Part shown: piece after piece, positions 56,936-64,000 of the stretch | Position numbering within the stretch: position 1 is the first letter of the stretch | Layout of the letters: each line of letters begins with the position of its first letter | NCBI GenBank assembly: GCA_002840405.1 | Contig: PHAR01000006.1 | Location: 152,471 to 216,470, forward strand | DNA from: Deltaproteobacteria bacterium HGW-Deltaproteobacteria-8 | GTDB taxonomy: Bacteria > Desulfobacterota > Desulfovibrionia > Desulfovibrionales > Desulfovibrionaceae | Length of the DNA stretch: 64,000 nucleotides | Direction of reading: 5' to 3' | The notes under the pieces: generated by a model | What the model was told of the DNA's origin: nothing | Databases searched by the model: none | Seen by the model: only the letters and a program-made list of their open reading frames with translations | Position numbers and translations under genes: made by a program

Positions 56936-58540
56936 TTAGGCCTCCTGTCTGGCCCAGGACTTGAGCAGCCTGATGGCCTGGTCCATGTTCTGATCGGTCA
57001 GCTGCACTGCCAGATTCTTGGCGTTCTCCAGGCGGCGGGAGGTGTCGAGAGCTTCCTCGGGAACCTCAAGGGCCTCCTCGATGGCCAGGCGTTCATCATG
57101 ACTGGGCAAACTCGTCATTTCCTCGACCTCCTGCTCCGCTACCTTGGGCCGGATAAGGGCCATGACAACCGGACGGACCACCAGGATCAGGAAGAGGAAG
57201 ATCAAGAGGCCGGTCATGAGCGGCTTGCCCAGGCGCTGGCCCATCTCGATGAAGTTCCTCACCAGCGAGGGCCCCTCGCTCATGTCCATGGCTCCGAAGG
57301 CGATGCTGGAGACCTCGATGGAGTCTCCGCGGGCCGAATCGAAGCCCACGGCGCTCGATACCAGGCTCTTGATGCGGGCAATCTCTTCCGCCGTGCGCGG
57401 CACGTAGGTGAACACGCCGGTCTTCTCGTCCTTGGTGTACGTCCCATCCACGATAACCGCAACACCCAGGCGCTTCAACTCTCCCACCGGGGAGACGATC
57501 TGCTGCTCTTCCTTGTTGATCTCGTAGTTGGTGGTGCGTGATTCGCGGCTGGAGTCCTGGGAGCTCTGGGTTCCGGTGAATCCGTCGCCCCGGAAATTCG
57601 CGTCGGGCACGTTGCCGTCGAGGTTGGCCTTGCCGGCCACGGTCTCCTCCGAGCGGGTCTCGCTGCGCACGACCTGGCTGTCGGGGTTGAACAGCTCCTT
57701 CCTGATGGTCTTGTGGCTGAAGTCGAGCTCGGTGTTGACCCGGGCGATGATCTTCTGCGGGCCGATGACGGGCGTGAGCAGTTCCTCGATGCGGCGCTCG
57801 ATCTTGCGCTCCATCTGGGCCTTGAAGTCCAGCTGGGTGGTGTTCATGCCCTGGGCGTTCTCGTCGTCCGTGGGCTGGTACACGGGCTGGCCGTTGGCGT
57901 CGGTGATGGTGATGCGGTTCTTGGTCAGGCCTTCCACGGCCATTGTCACCAGGTTGACGATGCCCTGGACCTGCTTGCCCTCAAGCTTCATGTCCTTTTC
58001 CTTGAACTTGAGGACCACCGCGGCCGAGGGCTGGGTCTGCTCCTCGATGAACAGGCTCTTCTTGGGGATCACCAGGTGCACGCGGGCGCTTTCGACCTGG
58101 GGAAACTCCATGATGGTGCGCGCCAGTTCACCCTGCAGGGCGCGCTGGTAGTTGATGTGCTGCACGAAGTCGGTCTGGCCGATTTTGACCTCGTCGAAGA
58201 TCTCAAAGCCGATGCCCTGGCCGTGCAGGTTGCCCTCGCCGGCGATCTTCAGGCGCAGCTCGTAGACCTTGTCGGCCTGGACCATGATGGTCTTGCCGCT
58301 GTCCTCAAGCTGGAAGGGCTCCTTGGTGGACTTGAGCATGGTCACGATCTTGGAGGCGTCCTCGGGCGAGAGCTTGGAGTACAGGACGCGATAGTCGGGC
58401 TTGTTCATGATGATTATGCCCACGACAAAAGCGGCCAGAAGGGCCACGGTCAAGCCGCCGATGATGACCTGCTGCGGGAGGCTGCGGCCAGTCCAGGCGT
58501 TCTTGGCCTTATCCAGGTATTCCATGACCTTCGGGTGCAT
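56936..58540 (-). CDS. fliF: Flagellar MS-ring protein FliF
   Basis: 534 residues. Two membrane segments (VIIGGLTVALLAAFVVGIII near the N-terminus and LMTGLLIFLFLILVVRPVV near the C-terminus) flank the ring-building periplasmic domains. Typical blocks are RVLYSKLSPEDASKIV, QGIGFEIFDEVKIGQTDFVQ, ARVHLVIPKKSLF and NYEINKEEQQIVSPVG. It forms the base on which the C-ring and export gate assemble. AAGGAG precedes the ATG. A 53-base gap separates it from fliE. Confidence 0.97.
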   Translation of the reverse strand: MHPKVMEYLDKAKNAWTGRSLPQQVIIGGLTVALLAAFVVGIIIMNKPDYRVLYSKLSPEDASKIVTMLKSTKEPFQLEDSGKTIMVQADKVYELRLKIAGEGNLHGQGIGFEIFDEVKIGQTDFVQHINYQRALQGELARTIMEFPQVESARVHLVIPKKSLFIEEQTQPSAAVVLKFKEKDMKLEGKQVQGIVNLVTMAVEGLTKNRITITDANGQPVYQPTDDENAQGMNTTQLDFKAQMERKIERRIEELLTPVIGPQKIIARVNTELDFSHKTIRKELFNPDSQVVRSETRSEETVAGKANLDGNVPDANFRGDGFTGTQSSQDSSRESRTTNYEINKEEQQIVSPVGELKRLGVAVIVDGTYTKDEKTGVFTYVPRTAEEIARIKSLVSSAVGFDSARGDSIEVSSIAFGAMDMSEGPSLVRNFIEMGQRLGKPLMTGLLIFLFLILVVRPVVMALIRPKVAEQEVEEMTSLPSHDERLAIEEALEVPEEALDTSRRLENAKNLAVQLTDQNMDQAIRLLKSWARQEA

Positions 58541-58593
58541 GTTCAGTCTCCTTGGTGCTCTCTGTGGGCGTCTCTACGGCCGAGGACTGCGGC

Positions 58594-58923
58594 CTAGAAC
58601 TGCATCTTGGTGAGTTCCTGGTAGCTCTGCATGATCTTGCTGCGCACGGCGCTGGTCATGCTCATGGCCAGTCCGGCCTTCTGCAGCGAGATCATGAGCT
58701 CATGGACGTTCTGCTCCTTGCCTGCGGCAAAGGAGGTGGCCATGTCCGACTTCTCGTTCTGCATGTCGTTGACCTTGGAAAGGTTGGTCTTGAGGGCGTC
58801 CATGAAGCCGCCTTGGGGGGGCGCAGCGGCGCTCTTGAAGTTTGAGGATATCTTGCTCTGGGCGTCGTGCTGGATCTTCAGCGCGTTCTGGTAGGCCTGC
58901 ATGGCCACGGACTTGACGATCAT
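58594..58923 (-). CDS. fliE: Flagellar hook-basal body protein FliE
   Basis: 109 residues, the normal size. FliE links the MS ring to the rod. The C-terminal KEQNVHELMISLQKAGLAMSMTSAVRSKIMQSYQELTKM segment is the family signature. GAGGAG lies before the ATG. It is exported without a cleavable signal. Confidence 0.95.
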   Translation of the reverse strand: MIVKSVAMQAYQNALKIQHDAQSKISSNFKSAAAPPQGGFMDALKTNLSKVNDMQNEKSDMATSFAAGKEQNVHELMISLQKAGLAMSMTSAVRSKIMQSYQELTKMQF

Positions 58924-58949
58924 GATGTGCTCCTCGTGCCCTTTGGCGG

Positions 58950-59387
58950 CTAGCGGCCGATCTGCAGGGCCTTGTTGAACATGGCCTTGGTGTCCTGGAT
59001 GGCCTGGACGTTGGCCTCGTAGGACCGCATGGTGGTGATCATGTTGGCCATCTCTTCCACCACGTTGATGTCCGGGTAGTTGACGTAGCCGTCCTTGTCA
59101 GCATCGGGGTGGCCGGGCTCCATAACCCTCTTCATGGGCCGCTTGTCCGTGACCACGCCGCGCACAGTGACGCCCTTGAGTTCGCGGGTCTCCGCGTCCT
59201 CCATGGCCTTGTCAAAAGGATTGTAGATGGGGGTCGCGGCAAAGGCCACGGACTTGCGGCGGTACGCTCCGCCCTCCGGGGTCCGCGTGGTCTTCACGTT
59301 GGCCAGGTTCATGGAGATGACGTTCATGTAAGTGCGCTGGGCCTTCATGCCCGAGGCGCTGATGTCGAGTGCGCTCATGAAGTCCAT
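58950..59387 (-). CDS. flgC: Flagellar proximal-rod protein FlgC
   Basis: 145 residues. The rod signature SALDISASGMKAQRTYMNVISMNLANV at the N-terminus and NVVEEMANMITTMRSYEANV at the C-terminus are clear. The start ATG follows the flgB stop directly (TAAATG), with GGGAG upstream. Confidence 0.96.
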   Translation of the reverse strand: MDFMSALDISASGMKAQRTYMNVISMNLANVKTTRTPEGGAYRRKSVAFAATPIYNPFDKAMEDAETRELKGVTVRGVVTDKRPMKRVMEPGHPDADKDGYVNYPDINVVEEMANMITTMRSYEANVQAIQDTKAMFNKALQIGR

Positions 59388-59798
59388 TTACTTGCTCCCT
59401 TCCTGGATGGCGGTCTGCAGGCCGCTGAAGTTCTTGGCGATGATGTCGGTGAGGGCGTTGTACATGAGCGTGTTCTTGGCCATGGCGCCCATCTCCTTGT
59501 CCAGGTCCACCACGTCCTCGCCGTAGACCATGCGGGGCTTGTATTCCGTCAGCCCCTTGCCCTTGAACCCGTTGACGTCGAACTCTGAAGGCAGGTGGCC
59601 GGGGTCGGTGCGGGTCATCTTGCCGCGCGCATCCAGTTTGAGGGCCGTCTGCAGGTCTTCTTCGAAGGCCAGCCGGCGCGGCTTGTAGTTGCGCGTGGTG
59701 ACGTTGGCGATGTTGCTCATGACAACATTTTGACGTTGCAGGCGCAGATCCAGCACCTTCTCCATCACCTGGATGTGTTCCTCGAACAGACCTTTCAT
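59388..59798 (-). CDS. flgB: Flagellar proximal-rod protein FlgB
   Basis: 136 residues; HIQVMEKVLDLRLQRQNVVMSNIANVTT is the conserved rod-protein helix, and the C-terminal YNALTDIIAKNFSGL ends the rod fold. It is the first gene of the flgB-flgC-fliE-fliF-fliG-fliH-fliI unit. AAGGAGG lies before the ATG. A sigma-54-type promoter lies 76 bases upstream. Confidence 0.96.
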   Translation of the reverse strand: MKGLFEEHIQVMEKVLDLRLQRQNVVMSNIANVTTRNYKPRRLAFEEDLQTALKLDARGKMTRTDPGHLPSEFDVNGFKGKGLTEYKPRMVYGEDVVDLDKEMGAMAKNTLMYNALTDIIAKNFSGLQTAIQEGSK

Positions 59799-59873
59799 CG
59801 TTGTGCCTCCTTGCTTCCGGGCAGATACTGCCGGGCATGTGTGCCCTGGCTCGAACTCTTCCGACAGCGTCTT

Positions 59874-59889
59874 AGCAACTCGCGTTCCA
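59874..59889 (-). promoter_or_regulatory. Sigma-54 promoter of the flgB operon
   Basis: On the minus strand TGGAACG-cgag-TTGCT matches the consensus TGGCACG-N4-TTGCW at all but one position, with correct GG-GC spacing. Rod genes under sigma-54 control are known in many polar-flagellated bacteria. Confidence 0.75.
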
Positions 59890-60025
59890 AAGTTGTACTA
59901 CGCTGAAATTATTAAATAATAAGTGCAATGGCGGCCTGGCGAGCGGAGCGCTCTCTTCTAGGGAAGGCGATCTGCTGACGCGTGGCCGGAGGATGGGCGG
60001 ACAGGAGGAAGACGGCAGTTGCTGT

Positions 60026-60041
60026 TGGCACGCATGTTGCT
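60026..60041 (+). promoter_or_regulatory. Sigma-54 promoter of the TPR gene
   Basis: TGGCACG-catg-TTGCT is a perfect match to the sigma-54 consensus, 84 bases ahead of the ATG at 60125. Confidence 0.85.
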
Positions 60042-60124
60042 AATGCGTGTCAGGCTCCCGTGAGCCACGCAACTTTTGCCGCCCGCATGGAGACGCGGGT
60101 ACTTAGGGAAAACGGAGGGGAACC

Positions 60125-60685
60125 ATGAGTCACCTGGATTACGAAATCAACAAGGAACTTGGAGAGTGTTATCTCTTCATGGGCGAGTTGGACAAGGCCG
60201 AAGGGTACTACCAGAAGGCCGCGTCCTCCAATGGGGTCCACCCGGACCCATACCTTGGCCTGGCCACCATCGCCGTGCAGCGCGGCGACCTGACCAATGC
60301 CCTGGCCCTGTATTCCAAGGCCCACGGCATCAGCGCCACGGATAAAACTTTCGCCGGGATTGGCCTGGTCAAGATGGAGCTGGGAGAGAAGGCTGTTGCC
60401 CTCGCCCTGTTCATCGAGGCCCTGGGCCTGAACCCCGAAAACATGGTCGCGCTTCTCAGCATCATCCGCCTCGGCCACGAGCTGGATGCCCTGGAGCAGA
60501 TTATCCCGCACCTGGAGAACTATCTCTCCATCGATCCGGGCAAGAGCGAAGTCCGCTACTCCCTGGCCGGCTGCATGGTCTGTCTCGACCGCAAGGAAGA
60601 GGCCCAGGCCCAGCTTGAGCTGATTGTGGAGAAGGACCCCGCGTTTGCTCCGGCGCGGGAACTGCTCGAGCAGCTGCACCAGTAA
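60125..60685 (+). CDS. TPR protein, probably flagella-associated
   Basis: 186 residues of about five TPR-like units (LGECYLFMGELDKAEGYYQK, YLGLATIAVQRGDLTNALAL, GIGLVKMELGEKAVALALF, the LGHELDALEQIIPHLENY unit and YSLAGCMVCLDRKEEAQAQL). No signal peptide, so cytosolic. GGAGGGG sits before the ATG. Its consensus sigma-54 promoter, back to back with that of flgB, suggests it is expressed with flagella. A role as chaperone or assembly factor is inference; no family is recognised. Confidence 0.85.
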   Translation: MSHLDYEINKELGECYLFMGELDKAEGYYQKAASSNGVHPDPYLGLATIAVQRGDLTNALALYSKAHGISATDKTFAGIGLVKMELGEKAVALALFIEALGLNPENMVALLSIIRLGHELDALEQIIPHLENYLSIDPGKSEVRYSLAGCMVCLDRKEEAQAQLELIVEKDPAFAPARELLEQLHQ

Positions 60686-60836
60686 CCAACGGTCTCCCCT
60701 CCCTATTGGTCTTCCGCTCTGCCCGGTCGGTCGGGCGGGGCGGAGGACTACATCGGCTGCGGTCTCCGTTCCCTCCGAACCCGGCTTGCCTTGGCCTGGG
60801 AGTTCTGGCACAACCTCGAAAAAGAGCGAGGGTGTC

Positions 60837-61433
60837 ATGGACTTTCTTCCTATTCGGCGGGCCATCCTGTCCGTCACAGACAAATCCGGTCTGGCTGATT
60901 TCGCATCCTTTTTGTCCGAACAGGGCTGTGCGCTGGTCTCCACTGGCGGCACGCACAAGAAGCTCGTGGCGGCAGGCGTCAAGGTCCAGAGCGTCTCCGA
61001 CGTCACCGGCTTCCCCGAAATCCTGGGCGGCCGCGTCAAGACCCTGCATCCGCGCATCCACGCAGGCATCCTGGCGGACAAGGAAAATCCCGGCCACATG
61101 CTGACCCTGGACGAGCTGCGCATCGAGCCCTTCGACATGGTCTGCGTGAATCTCTACAACTTCGCCGACGCCGCCAGCAAGGGCCTGGACCTGAAGAGCG
61201 CCGTCGAGGAGATCGACATCGGCGGGCCGTGCATGCTGCGCGCCGCAGCCAAGAATTTCCACACCATGCTCGTGGTGCCCGACCCCGTCTACTACCCGCG
61301 CATCCAGGAAGAGATCACCAAGCATGGCGGCGTGTCCCTGGCCTTGCGCCGTGAGCTTGCGGCAGACACCTTCCGCCGCGTCTCGGCCTACGACGACATG
61401 ATCGCGCGCTACCTGGCCACCACGCCACTGTAA
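60837..61433 (+). CDS. purH: IMP cyclohydrolase, stand-alone N-terminal PurH domain
   Basis: 198 residues. It corresponds to the N-terminal IMPCH half of the bifunctional PurH (RAILSVTDKSGLADFASFL, VSTGGTHKKL, GGRVKTLHPRIHAGIL, EIDIGGPCMLRAAAKN). It closes the inosine ring in the last step of purine synthesis. The usual C-terminal AICAR transformylase domain is absent, so that step must be encoded elsewhere. I recall separate genes in Desulfovibrio as well. GAGGG precedes the ATG. Confidence 0.92.
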   Translation: MDFLPIRRAILSVTDKSGLADFASFLSEQGCALVSTGGTHKKLVAAGVKVQSVSDVTGFPEILGGRVKTLHPRIHAGILADKENPGHMLTLDELRIEPFDMVCVNLYNFADAASKGLDLKSAVEEIDIGGPCMLRAAAKNFHTMLVVPDPVYYPRIQEEITKHGGVSLALRRELAADTFRRVSAYDDMIARYLATTPL

Positions 61434-61446
61434 CCAACCCGGGAGG

Positions 61447-63228
61447 GTGACCACCATCGCCCAAAAGCCACAAGGCAACACCCAAGGGCTCAAGCCCAGC
61501 CAGCTCCAGCGCCTGACGCGCCTGACCACACGCCGCTTCCCGCCCGCGGGGGGCGGCTTTACTTCGGACCAGGCCCGGGAGCTCACCCTGGCCAGCCGCG
61601 ACTGCGGCCGCCAGCTCGGCCTGCTCATCGACCGCCAGGGCCGGGTGGACATGCTCATCGTGGGCGACCCGTCCTCCATCTACATCCCGGAGCTGCCCCG
61701 CGCCCGCCTGGGCGAGATGCGCCTGCGCGGCCTGCGGCTTCTGCACACCCACCTCGCAGGCGAACCCCTGTCCCAGGAAGACCTGATGGACATGGTGTCC
61801 CTGCGCCTGGACAGCGTTTCCGCGTTGACCGTCAACGACTTTGGCGAGCCGGTGCAGCTGCATGTGGCCCACGTGGTGCCCATCAACCCTGCGGCGAGCG
61901 CCGATGCCAAGCCCTACGACGTCTTGCCGCCCGTGCGCTGGGACCGCTCCCAGGTGGACTTCGGTGCGCTGGTTTCTGCCTTGGAAGAGGAATTCGCCAG
62001 GGCTGAGGGCACGCGCGCCGAGGACAAGGGCCGCGAACGCGCGGTGCTGGTCAGCGTTTCGCGTGAGCCACGCATCGTGCAGGAGCGCAGCCTGGAAGAA
62101 TTGACCGAGCTGGCCCGCACGGCCGGACTTGCCGCTTCGGCGCGCATGATCCAGCGCGTGAGCACGGCCGACTCCCGGCACATCCTGGGCAAGGGGAAAT
62201 TGCAGGAGCTCGAAGTTCTGTGCCTGCAAACCGGCGCGCAGATCGTCATCTTTGACCAGGACCTCTCGCCCTCGCAGCTGCGCAACCTGGCCGAGACCAC
62301 GGAGCGCCGCGTGCTCGACCGCACCCAGCTGATTCTGGACATCTTTGCGGGCCGGGCCACCAGCCGCGCAGGAAAGCTGCAGGTCGAAATGGCCCAGCTC
62401 AAGTACACGCTGCCCCGTCTGGTGGGTAAAACCCCGGCCATGTCGCGGCTCATGGGCGGCATCGGCGGGCGTGGACCGGGCGAGACCAAGCTCGAGATCG
62501 ACCGCAGGCGGGTGCGCGAGCGCATCACCCGGGTCAAGAAGGACCTGGAGGACGTGCGCCGCCACCGTTCATCCACCCGCGACCGCCGCTCCAAGGCCGG
62601 TGCGCCGGTCATCGCGCTGGTGGGCTACACCAACGCGGGCAAGTCCACGCTCATGAACACCCTCACCGGCAGCACGGTGCTGGCCGAGGACAAGCTCTTC
62701 GCCACGCTGGACCCCACGAGCAGGCGCATTCGTTTTCCGCGCGAGCGCGAGGTGATCCTGACCGACACGGTGGGCTTCATCCGCCGCCTGCCGCCGGACT
62801 TGAAAGAGGCCTTCCGGGCCACGCTGGAGGAGCTGGAGTCTGCGGACGTGCTGGTGCACGTGGCCGACGCCTCGCACCCGGAGGTGGTGGAGCAGATCAC
62901 GGCCGTGGAGAGCATCCTGGCCGAGATGGACCTGGGCGACACGCCGAGGCTCTTGGCGCTGAACAAGTGGGAACTTTTGTCCGAGGACGAGCGCGACATC
63001 ATGCAGCGGCTGTACCCGGCGGGCATTCCGGTGACGGCGCTTGCGCGCAAGGGGCTCATTCCGCTGGTGGCGGCGATATTGGGGCGGCTGCCCATGGACG
63101 CCATGGTCGGGCCTATGAATCAACCTGGGGCTGGCGCGTCGGGTGTGAATGAGTCTGGGCCGAGCGACGTCTTATCGCCCGACGACTGGCTGGCCGACTG
63201 GGAGCCTGGGAGCGGGGTGGTGCAGTAG
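61447..63228 (+). CDS. hflX: HflX-type ribosome-associated GTPase
   Basis: 593 residues, long for the family because of an N-terminal domain of about 190 residues (DLMDMVSLRLDSVSALTVND, DKGRERAVLVSVS) with JAB-like strands as in Desulfovibrio HflX. The HflX domain follows with GKGKLQELEVLC, LSPSQLRNLAE and GIGGRGPGETKLEIDRRR. The G domain has G1 VGYTNAGKSTLMN, G3 DTVGFIRRLP and G4 NKWE. It splits or rescues stalled ribosomes. The GTG start at 61447 has GGGAGG touching it, too close for a normal ribosome site; no better start is seen. It begins 13 bases after purH. Confidence 0.93.
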   Translation: MTTIAQKPQGNTQGLKPSQLQRLTRLTTRRFPPAGGGFTSDQARELTLASRDCGRQLGLLIDRQGRVDMLIVGDPSSIYIPELPRARLGEMRLRGLRLLHTHLAGEPLSQEDLMDMVSLRLDSVSALTVNDFGEPVQLHVAHVVPINPAASADAKPYDVLPPVRWDRSQVDFGALVSALEEEFARAEGTRAEDKGRERAVLVSVSREPRIVQERSLEELTELARTAGLAASARMIQRVSTADSRHILGKGKLQELEVLCLQTGAQIVIFDQDLSPSQLRNLAETTERRVLDRTQLILDIFAGRATSRAGKLQVEMAQLKYTLPRLVGKTPAMSRLMGGIGGRGPGETKLEIDRRRVRERITRVKKDLEDVRRHRSSTRDRRSKAGAPVIALVGYTNAGKSTLMNTLTGSTVLAEDKLFATLDPTSRRIRFPREREVILTDTVGFIRRLPPDLKEAFRATLEELESADVLVHVADASHPEVVEQITAVESILAEMDLGDTPRLLALNKWELLSEDERDIMQRLYPAGIPVTALARKGLIPLVAAILGRLPMDAMVGPMNQPGAGASGVNESGPSDVLSPDDWLADWEPGSGVVQ

Positions 63229-63233
63229 GGGGG

Positions 63234-63767
63234 CTAGGTTACGTTGTCCTTTGAATAGTCCTTGTAGTCGTTAATATCGCGGCCGACGTAGTACGTCCGG
63301 GTCCATCTCGCCCCCGAGGCCTCGGGAAGGAGATCGCGATGACTACCCCAATTCAAGACATGGACGTTGAGTAAATCTTTTCCCGGTATGTCTTGGATAT
63401 TTTTCGAGTTGCACGCTGGAGAATGGGAAAAAATTAAGAGCTTCTCGGCTAGATCGATTGCTCTCATCCATTCAGCATAAGTTTTTTTTTCATAGCCAGC
63501 AAAGTAGCCAAGGTAAACTGTGATATTCTTGAAGTCATTATTTTCGCTCCAGTTGTGACTTCGGAATCGTTGGCTAAAAGTCTCCTTTTCTGCTTTGCCG
63601 ATGTACAGAAGGACATTGCTTCCGTAAACGGTGTGCCCTCCATAAATTTGATAGATTCCAGGGCTATCCTTGGACTCTGAGGATTCTGAGGAGCCTTTTC
63701 CTAGTTCAGATACTTTCTGAAGGCTGAAAGGTCCAACCCAATTGATGTGGATAAGTTGCGGTTCCAT
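63234..63767 (-). CDS. GIY-YIG-like nuclease-domain protein, AT rich
   Basis: 177 residues. The GIYQIY pair and LLYIGKAEKETFSQRFRSHN follow the layout of a GIY-YIG domain, with Arg in the QRF segment and a late Glu in AEKLLIFSHSP matching the expected catalytic positions. The C-terminal part (HVLNWGSHRDLLPEASGARW) is not recognised. It has a start ATG at 63767. The base composition is much more AT rich than hflX and plsY on either side, so it is likely acquired. A solitary GIY-YIG protein may be a restriction or homing type nuclease, but no partner is nearby. Confidence 0.7.
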   Translation of the reverse strand: MEPQLIHINWVGPFSLQKVSELGKGSSESSESKDSPGIYQIYGGHTVYGSNVLLYIGKAEKETFSQRFRSHNWSENNDFKNITVYLGYFAGYEKKTYAEWMRAIDLAEKLLIFSHSPACNSKNIQDIPGKDLLNVHVLNWGSHRDLLPEASGARWTRTYYVGRDINDYKDYSKDNVT

Positions 63768-63796
63768 CCTACACCTCCAAGTGCATTCCCCCCTCT

Positions 63797-64000
63797 CTAC
63801 CCCTCCAAATCAGGCGGCTCCGTCACAGGATCATCTTTCCTTCTCCGCCAGGGCATTTCCTGGCCCTTGTCCAGGCGCAGGATGTTCTCCCGGTGCCGCC
63901 AGAACAGGAACAGCATCACGGCGAGCGACAGCGGGATCATGCCGATGTTGCCCGTGAGCAGGCTGAAGACCGGGAGCGCCAGGGCCAGGGTCAGCGAACC
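63797..64000 (-). CDS. plsY: C-terminal end of PlsY, acyl-phosphate:glycerol-3-phosphate acyltransferase, cut by the window edge
   Basis: The frame runs off the window end and stops at 63797, giving the last 67 residues. A membrane helix (GNIGMIPLSLAVMLFLFW) is followed by RHRENILRLDKGQE, the conserved third cytoplasmic motif of PlsY. The final 20 residues are a charged tail. PlsY transfers acyl groups from acyl phosphate to glycerol 3-phosphate at the inner membrane, the first step of phospholipid synthesis. Confidence 0.88.
   Translation of the reverse strand, partial: GSLTLALALPVFSLLTGNIGMIPLSLAVMLFLFWRHRENILRLDKGQEMPWRRRKDDPVTEPPDLEG

Larger units (their letters stand above)
59799..60124. 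other. Divergent control region between flgB and a TPR gene
   Basis: No gene is seen in this 326-base gap. It contains an AT-rich core (about 59895-59930) and two divergent sigma-54-type promoters (listed separately), with about 140 bases between them where an enhancer-binding activator could act on both. Confidence 0.75.

Overview
This window is a GC-rich (roughly 65% by eye) bacterial chromosome segment that looks like a Desulfovibrio-type sulfate reducer (Desulfovibrionales, Desulfobacterota). The assignment rests on gene content and order: the flgB-flgC-fliE-fliF-fliG-fliH-fliI block, a seven-cysteine plus aspartate ferredoxin, a YkgJ / hypothetical / TPR / HEAT-like operon ending in a protein I recall as the DVU0298 family, a stand-alone IMP cyclohydrolase, and several hemerythrin proteins. 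The species cannot be named from the sequence.

Layout. 1-6.9 kb: tail of an EAL-domain protein, a LysM lytic transglycosylase divergent from an RlmB-like rRNA methyltransferase with a very long basic tail, a palindromic repeat module, then ispG-proS. 6.9-13.5 kb: a PDZ-M48 lipoprotein protease and three sugar-transfer-type genes (CgeB-like glycosyltransferase, DUF115/MptE-like protein, GT2 with TPR-like region), probably for flagellar or surface glycosylation. 14-22.3 kb: secreted alpha/beta hydrolase, LOG-family protein, the xseA-xseB-ispA-dxs operon, a PAPS-reductase-like PP-loop protein and a PNPOx-like flavoprotein. 22.3-25.1 kb: tRNA-Arg(ACG), followed by a low-GC segment with two hemerythrin genes and, at its far end, a second decayed copy of the tRNA 3' half and its terminator. 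This is the footprint of integration at a tRNA. 25.2-31.8 kb: periplasmic caspase-like protein, small zinc-ribbon-like protein, EAL-HDOD protein, PilT-like ATPase, M29 aminopeptidase, ferredoxin. 32-34.8 kb: YkgJ operon. 34.8-41.9 kb: tRNA-Val and the classical thrS-infC-rpmI-rplT-pheS-pheT translation cluster, with infC apparently starting at an AUA codon. 42-51.8 kb: MscS channel, a low-GC membrane protein, a MerR regulator, AsmA, NYN-domain protein, DUF2784, a methyltransferase and a membrane diguanylate cyclase. 51.9-53.9 kb: a low-GC two-gene cassette (TcmP-like plus Gp37/Gp68-DUF5131-like). 53.9-60.7 kb: the basal-body/export flagellar operon on the minus strand, facing a TPR gene across two divergent sigma-54-type promoters. 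60.8-64 kb: purH (cyclohydrolase only), hflX, a low-GC GIY-YIG-like gene and the end of plsY.

How the genes fit together. Three genes of isoprenoid synthesis by the MEP route (ispG, dxs, ispA) lie in two operons. Two aminoacyl-tRNA synthetase loci sit with ribosomal and initiation-factor genes. Motility is represented by the flagellar operon, its likely sigma-54 control and possibly the glycosylation trio. Cyclic-di-GMP signalling recurs (EAL tail, PAS-GGDEF-hemerythrin, EAL-HDOD, membrane GGDEF). Four separate AT-rich insertions (22.5-25 kb, 43.0-43.6 kb, 51.95-53.9 kb, 63.2-63.8 kb) interrupt the core and are the best places to look for acquired systems. The most intriguing are the tcmP/DUF5131 pair and the tRNA-flanked hemerythrin island. 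No function was confirmed by any search; all family names come from reading motifs.
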